From NCBI RefSeq assembly GCF_016907995.1, contig NZ_JAFBDA010000001.1, positions 62,001 through 126,000 of the forward strand: 64,000 nt of DNA, read 5' to 3'. This document shows, one piece after another, positions 7,581 to 16,037 of the stretch (position 1 is its first letter; every line of letters starts with the position of its first letter). Both the position numbers and the translations under genes were made by a program. The notes under the pieces were generated by a model. The model saw nothing but the letters and a program-made list of their open reading frames with translations. It did no database searches and was not told where the DNA came from. Source of the stretch: Clostridium sardiniense. Its GTDB lineage: Bacteria > Bacillota > Clostridia > Clostridiales > Clostridiaceae.

Positions 7581-9191
7581 TTAATCTTCAGTTTTAGTAG
7601 CTTGTCTATTACTTACATAAATTGATATAAGCATAATTAATATAAATTCGGATGCAGGGAAATAGAGATTTAAATTATCCTCAATTATATTGGTATATGA
7701 TATTGCAAGTTTATATTCTTCAGGGAATTGAGCCTTCAATCTATTATGAAGAGTGACTGTATCTAACGTTATAAGGCTAAGTCTATCGTAGATTAAGTCT
7801 ATATGAATATTAAATAATGTTTCATATAATTTAACCTTAAAGAATTTTTTTATATTATTGTCAAATTCATATAGCTTATCATTTGTCTCATCAAAGGTTG
7901 CATATGAAAAGTTATATCTGTAATTATCAGAATGCTTTTCTATACAATCTAAATATTCTTCTAATATAGTATTATAATCAGAAGCAATTGAGTTTTTACT
8001 TGAAGCTAGTATTTCACTTTTATTAATTAAATTTTTATAAGCTGTAAATATTGCATGCTTTTGATTTTGGAATGAATGACTAGTTATTTTAGTATTATCA
8101 TCATAAATAAAGTATCTATTTATAGAATCCAATGTATCTAAAACAGTTCTTTCTTCAATCAAAGGATTAGATAATTTATGTTTTATTTCTTTTGGAAGAT
8201 CAGGACTATTTATTTTAATGTGTTTTTTGTTATTTATAAAATAATCAGTATATGCATTTGCAACTGCAAGCTTTATATCATTTTTGAGTTGTCCTACATT
8301 GTATGGACAATCATAGGATAGGAAGCAAAGTAATGCATTATAAGATATGTACACTGGGCTGTTTAAGTTGTGGCTTTCTTCCTTTAGGAAGGTTTCAATT
8401 AAAGTAAGTCTTTCTTCAAGACTTCTCTCATGAAGGTTTGGCATTTTAATCTTTATAGAGATTCTTCTTAAAAATGTGCTAAGTAATGTTTGGCTTATAT
8501 CTTCATTTGTAGCGCATATTATCCTAACTGATGATTTTATCTTTTTAGAGACTTCACCAAACCTTCTAAAATAGCCTGTATCCATAAATAAGAATAACAT
8601 TTCTTGTCCTTCACTAGGTAAGTTGTGTATTTCATCTAAAAATAATATTCCACCATTCGCTTTTTCAATAAGGCCTGCTCTATCTTCAGTAGCTCCAGTA
8701 AATGTACCTTTCTTTACACCAAATAAATGTGAGCTTAATAGCTGAACATTATTTGAGTAGTCAGAGCAATTAAAATGTATAAAAGGAATATCATTATCTT
8801 TAAAGAATGAAACTGCATAGTCGTGCATAAGTTTTGCAAGCATGGATTTACCAGAGCCAGTTTCACCAATGATTAGAGAATTCATGCCATTTGGAGGATA
8901 TAAAATAGCAGTTTTAGCAAGTTTTGTTGCTTCAGTTAGTGATGGATACAGATAGGAAAGTTTATCAAGAGATGATCTTAAATTAAAATCTATGTTATTT
9001 GGATTTTTGAGATAGTACTTTACTGGTCTTGTAGAATTTTTAAAAAGTCGTTCCTCCTTTACTAATCTATTTAAATTTTTACTTATGTTTGAGCGCTCTA
9101 TATTTAAAGCATCGCAAACATCCTGTGTTGTTACCCCATTACCTTTGTCTAGTTTCTCAATAGTCTCATAAACTAAATCGACTCTTTTCAA
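7581..9191 (-). CDS. LevR-type sigma-54-dependent transcriptional activator, short form
   Basis: Activates RpoN-dependent transcription, here most likely of the divergent PTS operon. The domains are an N-terminal DNA-binding HTH (about residues 1-60), an AAA+ domain with Walker A GETGSGKS, the sigma-54 contact loop as GTFTGA instead of the usual GAFTGA, and Walker B GGILFLDE, then a C-terminal PRD-like helical domain with NIHIDLIYDRL. Classical LevR proteins are around 900 residues with EIIA-like, EIIB-like and two PRD modules; this one stops after one PRD-like region at 536 residues. A GTG at 9200 overlaps the AGGGG ribosome-binding site, so TTG at 9191 is the better start. Confidence 0.85.
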   Translation of the reverse strand: MKRVDLVYETIEKLDKGNGVTTQDVCDALNIERSNISKNLNRLVKEERLFKNSTRPVKYYLKNPNNIDFNLRSSLDKLSYLYPSLTEATKLAKTAILYPPNGMNSLIIGETGSGKSMLAKLMHDYAVSFFKDNDIPFIHFNCSDYSNNVQLLSSHLFGVKKGTFTGATEDRAGLIEKANGGILFLDEIHNLPSEGQEMLFLFMDTGYFRRFGEVSKKIKSSVRIICATNEDISQTLLSTFLRRISIKIKMPNLHERSLEERLTLIETFLKEESHNLNSPVYISYNALLCFLSYDCPYNVGQLKNDIKLAVANAYTDYFINNKKHIKINSPDLPKEIKHKLSNPLIEERTVLDTLDSINRYFIYDDNTKITSHSFQNQKHAIFTAYKNLINKSEILASSKNSIASDYNTILEEYLDCIEKHSDNYRYNFSYATFDETNDKLYEFDNNIKKFFKVKLYETLFNIHIDLIYDRLSLITLDTVTLHNRLKAQFPEEYKLAISYTNIIEDNLNLYFPASEFILIMLISIYVSNRQATKTED

Positions 9192-9317
9192 ATTGTTCAC
9201 CCCTAATACCTTTTAATATATTTATTTTATAAGTAAATTCTTTATAATTACTTTTTTAAATATTTAGAGTAATATCACTTAATGTATTTATTTTATTTCC
9301 CTATTGTCTAAAATAAG

Positions 9318-9348
9318 TATTTTAAGCTTATTTAGTGTGCTTAAAATA
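9318..9348. promoter_or_regulatory. Candidate upstream activator site for the LevR-type protein
   Basis: TATTTTAAGC, 11 bases, then GCTTAAAATA: a perfect 10-bp inverted repeat, overlapped by a second one (AAATAAG/CTTATTT at about 9311-9333). It lies about 145 bp upstream of the predicted sigma-54 transcription start, the usual distance for enhancer-type activators. Binding is inferred from position. No gene lies in 9192-9555. Confidence 0.6.
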
Positions 9349-9466
9349 AGGAATATTTACATTATTATGTATTATTCTAATGCACACTCTATAGAAAATC
9401 AATGATTATTGAAAAGGATATCATTTATATTGGCTAAAATAGGTCATTTATAGATGTTAAAAAATG

Positions 9467-9483
9467 TTGGCATATTAATTGCT
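9467..9483 (+). promoter_or_regulatory. Sigma-54 (-24/-12) promoter of the PTS operon
   Basis: TTGGCATATTAATTGCT matches the TTGGCAC-N5-TTGCT consensus at all positions except the C after GGCA. The GG (9469-9470) and GC (9481-9482) dinucleotides have the required spacing. Transcription would start near 9493, about 60 bases before the EIIB start. It fits the adjacent sigma-54 activator. Confidence 0.85.
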
Positions 9484-9555
9484 ATTAATATAGGCATAAG
9501 TAAATAAAATATTAAAATTTTAAAAAATTTATCAAAATCTAAGGGGGAATTATAA

Positions 9556-9879
9556 ATGAAAAAAATATTTTTATTCTGTGACGCAGGTATGTCAACTAGT
9601 CTTTTAGTTTCAAAAATGCAAGAGGTTGTAAAAAAACATAACTTAGACATACATATTGAAGCAAATCCGTGTGTTAAAGCTCATGCCTTAATTCAAGAGC
9701 AAAGACCTGATTGTGTATTACTTGGACCACAAGTAAGATTTATGCTTAAAAAAATGCAAGAAGAGTGTGAGCCATTAGGAATACCAGTTGATGCAATAAA
9801 TGCAGCTGATTATGGAGTTATGGACGGAGAGAAAGTATTAAAGCATGCAATTAAATTAATCAAGAAAGCATCAAAGTAA
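9556..9879 (+). CDS. PTS EIIB component, lactose/cellobiose family
   Basis: Cytoplasmic phosphocarrier that passes phosphate from EIIA to the incoming sugar. The 107 residues form a typical EIIB-Lac/Cel domain, with the phosphorylated cysteine at residue 8 in FLFCDAGMSTSLL and the VLLGPQVRFML segment of the fold. A strong AAGGGGG ribosome-binding site precedes the ATG. It is the first gene of the sigma-54 operon. No EIIA gene is in the window, so EIIA must come from elsewhere in the genome. Confidence 0.92.
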   Translation: MKKIFLFCDAGMSTSLLVSKMQEVVKKHNLDIHIEANPCVKAHALIQEQRPDCVLLGPQVRFMLKKMQEECEPLGIPVDAINAADYGVMDGEKVLKHAIKLIKKASK

Positions 9880-9953
9880 TTTACTAAAGAACAAGATAAA
9901 AGAAACATTAATAGATAAAGCAATATTTTAAGTGAAAAGGGTTAAAGTTTACT

Positions 9954-9962
9954 TGGTATAAT
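9954..9962 (+). promoter_or_regulatory. Possible internal extended -10 promoter before EIIC
   Basis: TGGTATAAT fits the extended -10 consensus TGnTATAAT. It lies in the 115-base gap between EIIB and EIIC. No convincing -35 box is seen. Confidence 0.35.
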
Positions 9963-9994
9963 AGCAAAATTTAATATTGAGGGGGAAATACAAA

Positions 9995-11347
9995 ATGAAC
10001 TTTTTTATGAAAAAGCTTGAGAAAATATTAATGCCTATGGCAGAAGTTATAGGTAGAAATAAATATTTAATAGCTATAAGAGATGGTTTCTTGGTTTCGA
10101 CACCACTTTTAATTATAGGATCACTTTTCTTACTTATAGCAAACTTTCCAATTCCAGGATGGAATGACTGGGTAGCGCAATTCTTAGGAGAAGGATGGGC
10201 AGCTAAGCTTACAACACCAGTTGCAGCAACATTTGATATTATGACAATATTAGCTGTAATGGGTATAGCTTATAGCTTAGCAAGACAGTTAGATATTGAT
10301 GCAATTCAAGCATCAGCAACAGCTATAGTTGCATTCTTTATTGTAACTCCTTATAAGATTGATTTCGCTCCAAAGGGAGAAGATGTAAGTTACATCGTTA
10401 AAGGTATTCCATTAGATTGGGTAGGTTCTAATGGATTATTCCTTGGAATGATAGTTGCCCTTGTTTCAGTTACTATATTTGCAAAGATTCTTAAAAAAGG
10501 TTGGGTAATTAAAATGCCTGCTGGTGTTCCACCAACAGTTGCAAAATCATTTGAAGCATTAATACCAGCTGGAATAGTTATTGTTATATTCTTCGCAGTA
10601 AATTATATATTTGCAGCAACAGCTTATGAGACAATACATAATTTTGTATTCAAAATGCTACAAGTACCACTACTAAAGCTAGGTAATACACTACCTGCAA
10701 TGATTATTGCATATCTGTTCTTACACGGATTCTGGTTCTTTGGAATCAATGGATCAAGTGTTGTTGGAGCAGTATTTAATCCAGTATTAAAGGCATTATC
10801 AGTAGAAAATTTAGAAGCTTTCCAAGCAGGACAAGAAATTCCAAACATTATAACAGGTCAATTCCAAGATATGTTTGCAACATTTGGAGGCGCAGGAAGT
10901 ACATTATCATTACTTATTGCAATTATTTTAGTATGTAAAAGCCAGAGGGTTTCTAAGATTGGTAAACTTTCATTCTTACCAGGAGTATTTGGTATAAATG
11001 AACCAATTATATTTGGTCTACCAATCATGCTTAATCCAATAATGCTTGCACCATTTGTTTTAATACCAACAATCAATATAATTATTTCATATTTTGCAAT
11101 GTCAGGTGGACTGGTACCATATACTAATGGAGTTCAAATTCCATGGACAACACCACCAATTATTTCAGGTTTCTTAGTTTCAGGATGGCAAGGTTCAGTG
11201 CTACAAATATTACTAATAATCTTAGGGGTATTTATATACATTCCATTTATAAAGACAATTGATAGACAGTACCTAAAAGAAGAAGGCACAGCGGCACTTA
11301 CTGAAGATGATGATGACGATATAGATTTTGATGATTTAGAGTTATAG
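9995..11347 (+). CDS. PTS EIIC component, lactose/cellobiose family
   Basis: Membrane permease that imports and phosphorylates the operon substrate. It has 450 residues with about ten hydrophobic segments, the LHGFWFFGINGS stretch and the conserved substrate-site loop NEPIIFGLPIMLNP of this EIIC family. A TTG lies in frame at 9977, but GAGGGGG nine bases before the ATG at 9995 decides the start. The C-terminus ends in a striking acidic tail (EDDDDDIDFDDLEL). Family members carry chitobiose, cellobiose and lactose. The aspartylglucosaminidase two genes downstream suggests a sugar-asparagine or related amino-sugar substrate, but that is inference. Confidence 0.92.
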   Translation: MNFFMKKLEKILMPMAEVIGRNKYLIAIRDGFLVSTPLLIIGSLFLLIANFPIPGWNDWVAQFLGEGWAAKLTTPVAATFDIMTILAVMGIAYSLARQLDIDAIQASATAIVAFFIVTPYKIDFAPKGEDVSYIVKGIPLDWVGSNGLFLGMIVALVSVTIFAKILKKGWVIKMPAGVPPTVAKSFEALIPAGIVIVIFFAVNYIFAATAYETIHNFVFKMLQVPLLKLGNTLPAMIIAYLFLHGFWFFGINGSSVVGAVFNPVLKALSVENLEAFQAGQEIPNIITGQFQDMFATFGGAGSTLSLLIAIILVCKSQRVSKIGKLSFLPGVFGINEPIIFGLPIMLNPIMLAPFVLIPTINIIISYFAMSGGLVPYTNGVQIPWTTPPIISGFLVSGWQGSVLQILLIILGVFIYIPFIKTIDRQYLKEEGTAALTEDDDDDIDFDDLEL

Positions 11348-11419
11348 AATTTAAGAATTTAAAAATAAAAATTAGAAGATTTAGATAAGATATAAAGGTT
11401 TAGGAGGAGAGATAGAGCA

Positions 11420-11941
11420 ATGGTTAAAATATTACTAGTATTAAATCATGTACAAGCTGGAATGGGAAGTGATGAAAACGCAGATTTACCACCAGCTGGA
11501 AAAAAATCAATAATAGGACCAGGAAAAATGATGGAGCCTTATTTCAAAGAAATGGACGGGGAGATAGTTGCTACTTTGTATTGTGGAGATTTATATTATC
11601 AAAACAATGAAGAGGAAGTAAAGAAGAAGTTTGTAGCAATGGCGAAGAAGTTAAGTCCAGATGTAGTAGTATGTGGGCCAGCTCTTCACTATCCTAACTT
11701 TGGAGAAATGGCAGGGGGACTTGCTGAAGAAATAAATAATAAATCAGATATACCAGCATTTGCGGCTATGTCTTTAGAAAATCCAGCAACAGAAAAATAT
11801 AAAGATAAAGTTATAGTTGTAAAAACACCTAAAAAAGGTGGAGTTGGATTAAATCAATCAATAGAAAATATCTGCAAGATGGCAGTTAAACTTGCTAAAA
11901 AAGAAAATGTAGAAGATTTAAAAAGAGAAGTATGTTTTTAG
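11420..11941 (+). CDS. GrdB-like protein, N-terminal half only
   Basis: The 173 residues align by eye with the N-terminal half of glycine/betaine/sarcosine reductase component B: a start like KILLVLNHVQAGMGSDENAD, then GPGKMMEP, IVATLYCGDLYY, VVCGPALHYPNFGEMAGGLAEEI and IPAFAAMSLENP. Full-length GrdB is about 430 residues and carries selenocysteine in the C-terminal half. Here the gene ends with TAG and no C-terminal half or GrdA/GrdC genes follow, so a reductase reaction is unlikely. It sits between EIIC and the aspartylglucosaminidase in one operon, so it probably serves that pathway. The function is unknown. AGGAGGAG precedes the ATG. Confidence 0.7.
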   Translation: MVKILLVLNHVQAGMGSDENADLPPAGKKSIIGPGKMMEPYFKEMDGEIVATLYCGDLYYQNNEEEVKKKFVAMAKKLSPDVVVCGPALHYPNFGEMAGGLAEEINNKSDIPAFAAMSLENPATEKYKDKVIVVKTPKKGGVGLNQSIENICKMAVKLAKKENVEDLKREVCF

Positions 11942-11994
11942 AATAAAAGAAGTGAATGGATAGTAGAAAAGCAGTAGAAGTGGAGGAATTTATT

Positions 11995-12957
11995 ATGAAG
12001 TGGGCTATGATAGCAACGTGGAGAATGGCAGTTGAGGGAATAACAGAAGCATCAGAAGACCTTAAAAAGGGTGGGTTTGCAGGAGATGCAATAGAAAAGG
12101 CAATAAAAATGGTTGAGGATTTCCCTTATTATAAATCAGTAGGATTTGGTGGACTTCCAAATGAAAATTGTGAAGTTGAACTAGATGCTGCATATATGGA
12201 TGGAGACACTCTTTCAATAGGTGCAGTTGGAGGAATTAAAGATTTTAAGAATCCAATAAGTATCGCAAGAAAGCTTAGTGAAGAGAGATTTAATTGTTTC
12301 TTAGTTGGAGATGGTGCAGAAGAATATGCACATAAAGAAGGCTTTAAAAGAGAGAATATGCTTACAGATAGAGCAAAGAGATATTACACAAAGAGAAGAA
12401 AAGAAACAATTGAAAAAGGATTAAGTCCATATGATGGTCATGACACAGTTGGTATGATAGCTGTAGATAAAGAAGGAAAGATGGTAGCTGGTACATCAAC
12501 TAGTGGTCTTTTCATGAAGAGAAGAGGAAGAGTTGGTGATTCACCAGTATCAGGTTCAGGATTCTACTGTGATAGTGAAGTTGGTGGAGCATCAGCAACT
12601 GGTCTTGGAGAAGATTTAATGAAAGGTTGTATTTCATATGAAATAGTTAGACTTATGAAAGAGGGAATGCATCCTCAAGAAGCTTGCGATAAGGCGGTTC
12701 AAGAATTAAATGATAAGCTTGTAAAAAGAAGAGGAAAGTCAGGAGATCTTTCACTAGTAGCTCTTAACAACAAAGGTGAATGGGGAGTTGCAACTAATAT
12801 AGTAGGGTTCTCATTCTCAGTTGTATCAGAAGATGAAGAGCCAACAGTATATGTTTGTAACGAAATTAAAGATGGAAAAACAACTTACGAAAAAGCTTCA
12901 GAAGAGTGGCTTGATGCTTATCTTAAGAGAATAAAATCACCAATAACTTTTGACTAA
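11995..12957 (+). CDS. N4-(beta-N-acetylglucosaminyl)-L-asparaginase (aspartylglucosaminidase), Ntn-hydrolase family T2
   Basis: Cleaves the amide bond linking sugar to asparagine, giving aspartate and an aminosugar that loses ammonia. The 320-residue precursor should self-cleave before Thr151 in GHDTVGM, exposing the N-terminal threonine nucleophile. Substrate-binding GRVGDSP (about 179-184) and the family glycine loop GASATGLGEDLMKG follow, as in human AGA. A GTG/ATG-type start exists upstream in frame, but GGAGG eight bases before the ATG at 11995 decides the start. No signal peptide is seen, so it acts in the cytoplasm, fitting a PTS-imported substrate. An isoaspartyl peptidase of the same superfamily is the main alternative, but the GHDT context favours aspartylglucosaminidase. 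Confidence 0.88.
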   Translation: MKWAMIATWRMAVEGITEASEDLKKGGFAGDAIEKAIKMVEDFPYYKSVGFGGLPNENCEVELDAAYMDGDTLSIGAVGGIKDFKNPISIARKLSEERFNCFLVGDGAEEYAHKEGFKRENMLTDRAKRYYTKRRKETIEKGLSPYDGHDTVGMIAVDKEGKMVAGTSTSGLFMKRRGRVGDSPVSGSGFYCDSEVGGASATGLGEDLMKGCISYEIVRLMKEGMHPQEACDKAVQELNDKLVKRRGKSGDLSLVALNNKGEWGVATNIVGFSFSVVSEDEEPTVYVCNEIKDGKTTYEKASEEWLDAYLKRIKSPITFD

Positions 12958-13041
12958 TAACTAATTAATTATTAAATGGGTCAATTTTAAAGGTTTAAAC
13001 TAAAAAAGATTAGAGTATATATAGTCTATGTTTAAATAATT

Positions 13042-14439
13042 ATGAAAGAAGATGAGAAATTAGATATGAAAAACGTAGATAAAGATAGTCTAGAGATTGC
13101 GTTTTATGAGAAGGTTTTGGAATATAGAAGTGAGCTTTTATTCAGTATACGAAGATTAGTTCAAATAAACAGTGTTGAAGGTAAAAAATCCTTAAATGCA
13201 CCCTTTGGAGAAAATCCTAAAAGGGCATTAGAGGAAGCTTTAAGGATATCAAGAAAATTGGGGTTTAGAACGAAGAACATAGGAAATGCAATTGGGTATG
13301 CAGAGTACGGTGAAGGGGAAGAATATATAGCAATTATTGGACATGTAGATGTAGTTCCGGCAGGAAAAGGGTGGACTTATCCTCCTTTTGATCTATCAGT
13401 TAAAGATGGGAAAATATTTGGTAGAGGTGTTCTAGATAATAAGGGACCAATAATGGCAGCACTTTATGGAATGAAGATAATAAAGGATTTAAATCTTAAA
13501 ATTTCAAGAAAGATAAGAGTAATCTTTGGTACAAACGAAGAGACTGGATTTAAAGATATTCCATATTATCTAAATGAAGAGAAGCCACCAATTATGGGAT
13601 TTACTCCAGATTGTAAGTATCCAGCAGTATATGGAGAGAGGGGAATACTTGATGTAACTATATGGAGTAATCCGATTAAAGATTGTATTATAAAAAGTAT
13701 AAAAGGAAATTTTAGAAATAATATGGTACCAGATTTCGCTGAGATAGAAATATTTAGAAGAGAATCATTGGATGGAGAGAATATAAATTGGCAAACTGAA
13801 GTTGCGGAAAAGATAAGTGTTAAAGGATCGCAAGCACCTGGTAATGCACCAGAAGCTGGAGAGAATGCTATTACAACATTGTGTAAAACCTTACATGGAA
13901 TAGGAAATAGTAGTTTTACAGGTGAACTAAAAGAGTTCATAGAATTTGTATATAAAAACTTCCATGAGAATTATTCATTAGAAAAGAGCGGTATAGAGTG
14001 CAAAGATGATATATCAGGAAGTTTAGTAGTAAATCCATATAAGTTATCTATTAGTGGAGATCGAATAGGATTATCTGTTGTATTTAGATATCCAATTACT
14101 TATACTCACAAAAATATGATAAGTATAATAGAGAGTATCATAAATGAAGGATATAAGATAACTGAAAACAGAAGAATGGATTCAGTTTGCTTTGATAAAG
14201 ACCATGAACTTCTTAAAAAGCTACAAGAATCTTATGAAACTGTAACTGGATTTGATGGAACACCAGTAACTACAACAGGGGGAACTTATGCTAAGGTATT
14301 CCCAAACATAGTAGCCTTTGGACCATCATTTCCAGGACAAAAAGGAATAGGTCATAATAAAGATGAGTACATGTATATTAGAGATTTACTTCTTAATACA
14401 GAAATTTTTACAAATGCAATTTACAATTTAGCGAAATAA
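13042..14439 (+). CDS. M20 family metallopeptidase, PepV/Sapep-like dipeptidase
   Basis: Zinc-dependent exo- or dipeptidase of 465 residues. Metal ligands are visible: H101 and D103 in IIGHVDVVPAG, bridging D132 in GRGVLDNKGP and the catalytic and ligand pair E166-E167 in GTNEETG. FTPDCKYPAVYGERG and the C-terminal HNKDEYM histidine complete the family pattern. The region between the metal motifs is a lid domain. It is the last gene of the PTS operon and could trim peptides from glycosyl-asparagine. The start is uncertain: neither the ATG at 13042 nor the one at 13066 has a clear ribosome-binding site. A strong terminator follows. Confidence 0.87.
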   Translation: MKEDEKLDMKNVDKDSLEIAFYEKVLEYRSELLFSIRRLVQINSVEGKKSLNAPFGENPKRALEEALRISRKLGFRTKNIGNAIGYAEYGEGEEYIAIIGHVDVVPAGKGWTYPPFDLSVKDGKIFGRGVLDNKGPIMAALYGMKIIKDLNLKISRKIRVIFGTNEETGFKDIPYYLNEEKPPIMGFTPDCKYPAVYGERGILDVTIWSNPIKDCIIKSIKGNFRNNMVPDFAEIEIFRRESLDGENINWQTEVAEKISVKGSQAPGNAPEAGENAITTLCKTLHGIGNSSFTGELKEFIEFVYKNFHENYSLEKSGIECKDDISGSLVVNPYKLSISGDRIGLSVVFRYPITYTHKNMISIIESIINEGYKITENRRMDSVCFDKDHELLKKLQESYETVTGFDGTPVTTTGGTYAKVFPNIVAFGPSFPGQKGIGHNKDEYMYIRDLLLNTEIFTNAIYNLAK

Positions 14440-14446
14440 CTTAAAG

Positions 14447-14486
14447 TTGCCTTGAGGAGAGTAAAATATACTCTTATTCAAGGCAA
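14447..14486 (+). terminator. Terminator of the PTS/aspartylglucosaminidase operon
   Basis: TTGCCTTGA pairs perfectly with TCAAGGCAA, and AGAGTA/TACTCT pair inside. A T-rich stretch follows. Confidence 0.7.
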
Positions 14487-14498
14487 TTTATATATAAT

Positions 14499-14609
14499 TT
14501 AGAATTTCTATTTAAGAAAAACGCTTTTGAATGTATATATAAATCAATAACAGAAATTGCAGAAGAGGTATCTTTAGGAGAAGCAACCATAATTAGACGA
14601 TTAAGTTAG
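14499..14609 (+). pseudogene. Remnant of an RpiR-family regulator HTH
   Basis: In the frame ending at the TAG at 14607-14609 the DNA reads ...YKSITEIAEEVSLGEATIIRRLS. This is the helix-turn-helix core of RpiR regulators (SI.ELA...VSEATI.RF). The protein stops exactly where the recognition helix ends and no SIS sugar-binding domain follows. There is also no start codon with a ribosome-binding site. RpiR proteins control phosphosugar and N-acetyl-sugar catabolism, so this was probably the former regulator of a neighbouring sugar operon. It is too short to be a working gene. The rest of 14610-14790 holds no gene. Confidence 0.6.
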
Positions 14610-14807
14610 TAAATTTAAGTTTTATGTATAGAAATATATTTGCGTTAATGAATTCAAACTTTAAAAGTAATAATAGATGTAAGAGTCTCTTTTATGGATA
14701 TAGGTTTCTTTATAATATTATGAAATGTTGTATTCTAAATGATTGTAATGTAATATAAAAATAAATGTAATATATTAGAAAAGATTATGGTAAAGGGAGA
14801 GGTTAAA

Positions 14808-15971
14808 ATGAATATATATGAAGAAGCATTAGAATTTCACAAAGAACTTAGAGGAAAGCTTGAAATCAAATCAAGAGTTAAAGTAAACGATGAGAAGGAT
14901 TTAAGTTTAGCCTATACGCCTGGAGTTGCAGAACCTTGCAGAAAGATTCATGAAAATAAAGAATTAGTAAATACATATACAAGAAAGTGGAATACAGTAG
15001 CTGTTGTTTCAGATGGTACAGCAGTGCTTGGACTTGGCGATATTGGACCAGAGGCGGCACTACCTGTAATGGAAGGAAAGAGTGTACTATTTAAAGAGTT
15101 TGGAGATGTTGATGCAATTCCAATAGTTTTAGATACAAAGGATGTAGATGAAATTGTTGATACTGTAGTTAGAATGGCGCCTACTTTTGGTGGAATAAAC
15201 TTAGAAGATATTTCAGGACCACGTTGCTTTGAAATAGAAAAGAAGCTTCAAGAAAGATTAGATATTCCAGTATTCCATGATGATCAGCATGGAACAGCTA
15301 TAGTTGTTTTATCAGCTTTAATTAATGCTTTAAAAGTTGTAGATAAGAATAAAGAAGATATAAAAATTGTTATAAATGGTGCAGGAGCAGCAGGATGTGC
15401 AATAGCGAAGCTTCTTTTATCATGGGGGGCTAAAAATATTGTTATGTGCAACATAAATGGGGTACTTCATAGAGATATGGAACAAGAAAGTGATATTCAT
15501 AGAGAGCTTGTTAAAGTTACAAACTTAAATAATGAAAAAGGTGGACTTTCTGATGTAATAAAGAATGCTGATGTATTTATAGGAGTTTCAGCTGGTAATG
15601 TTCTTTCAAAGGAAATGGTAGAAACTATGAATAAGGGTGCTATAGTTTTTGCTATGGCGAATCCAGTACCAGAGATATTCCCAGAAGATGCAAAGGAAGC
15701 TGGCGCTAGAGTAGTTGGAACAGGACGTTCAGATTTTAAAAATCAAATTAATAATGTATTAGCTTTCCCAGGTATGTTTAGAGGGGCACTTGATGGTGGT
15801 GCTAAGAGAATAACAGAAGAAATGAAGCTTGCAGCAGCATTTGCTATTGCTGATTCAGTTAAATCTAATGAGCTTTCAGAAGATTATATTATGCCAAAGC
15901 CATTTGATAGAGATGTTCAAATAAAAGTAGCAGAAGAGGTTAGAAAGGCAGTTAAATATATTAATAAATAA
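14808..15971 (+). CDS. Malic enzyme (malate dehydrogenase, decarboxylating)
   Basis: Converts malate to pyruvate plus CO2 with reduction of NAD(P). The 387 residues have the malic enzyme pattern: SLAYTPGVAEPC, GDIGPEAALPVMEGK, GGINLEDISGP with the metal-binding region, FHDDQHGTAIVVLS, the nucleotide loop INGAGAAGCAIAKLL and IFAMANPVPEI-like VFAMANPVPEI. A start at 14787 is possible, but AAGGGAGAGG ends just before the ATG at 14808 with correct spacing. It may complete the route from aspartate through fumarate and malate to pyruvate begun by the nearby aspartase; fumarase is not in the window. Cofactor preference is not certain. Confidence 0.92.
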   Translation: MNIYEEALEFHKELRGKLEIKSRVKVNDEKDLSLAYTPGVAEPCRKIHENKELVNTYTRKWNTVAVVSDGTAVLGLGDIGPEAALPVMEGKSVLFKEFGDVDAIPIVLDTKDVDEIVDTVVRMAPTFGGINLEDISGPRCFEIEKKLQERLDIPVFHDDQHGTAIVVLSALINALKVVDKNKEDIKIVINGAGAAGCAIAKLLLSWGAKNIVMCNINGVLHRDMEQESDIHRELVKVTNLNNEKGGLSDVIKNADVFIGVSAGNVLSKEMVETMNKGAIVFAMANPVPEIFPEDAKEAGARVVGTGRSDFKNQINNVLAFPGMFRGALDGGAKRITEEMKLAAAFAIADSVKSNELSEDYIMPKPFDRDVQIKVAEEVRKAVKYINK

Positions 15972-16037
15972 AATAAAGTAGATGTAAATATAAGGTTGAT
16001 ATTGTTAGTTTAAGACGAGAAAAATGTAAATAAATGG

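Noticed and set aside
9430..9446. Second sigma-54 promoter at TTGGCTAAAATAGGTCA
   Set aside because: The -12 GC is not at the correct distance (GGTC instead of TTGC).
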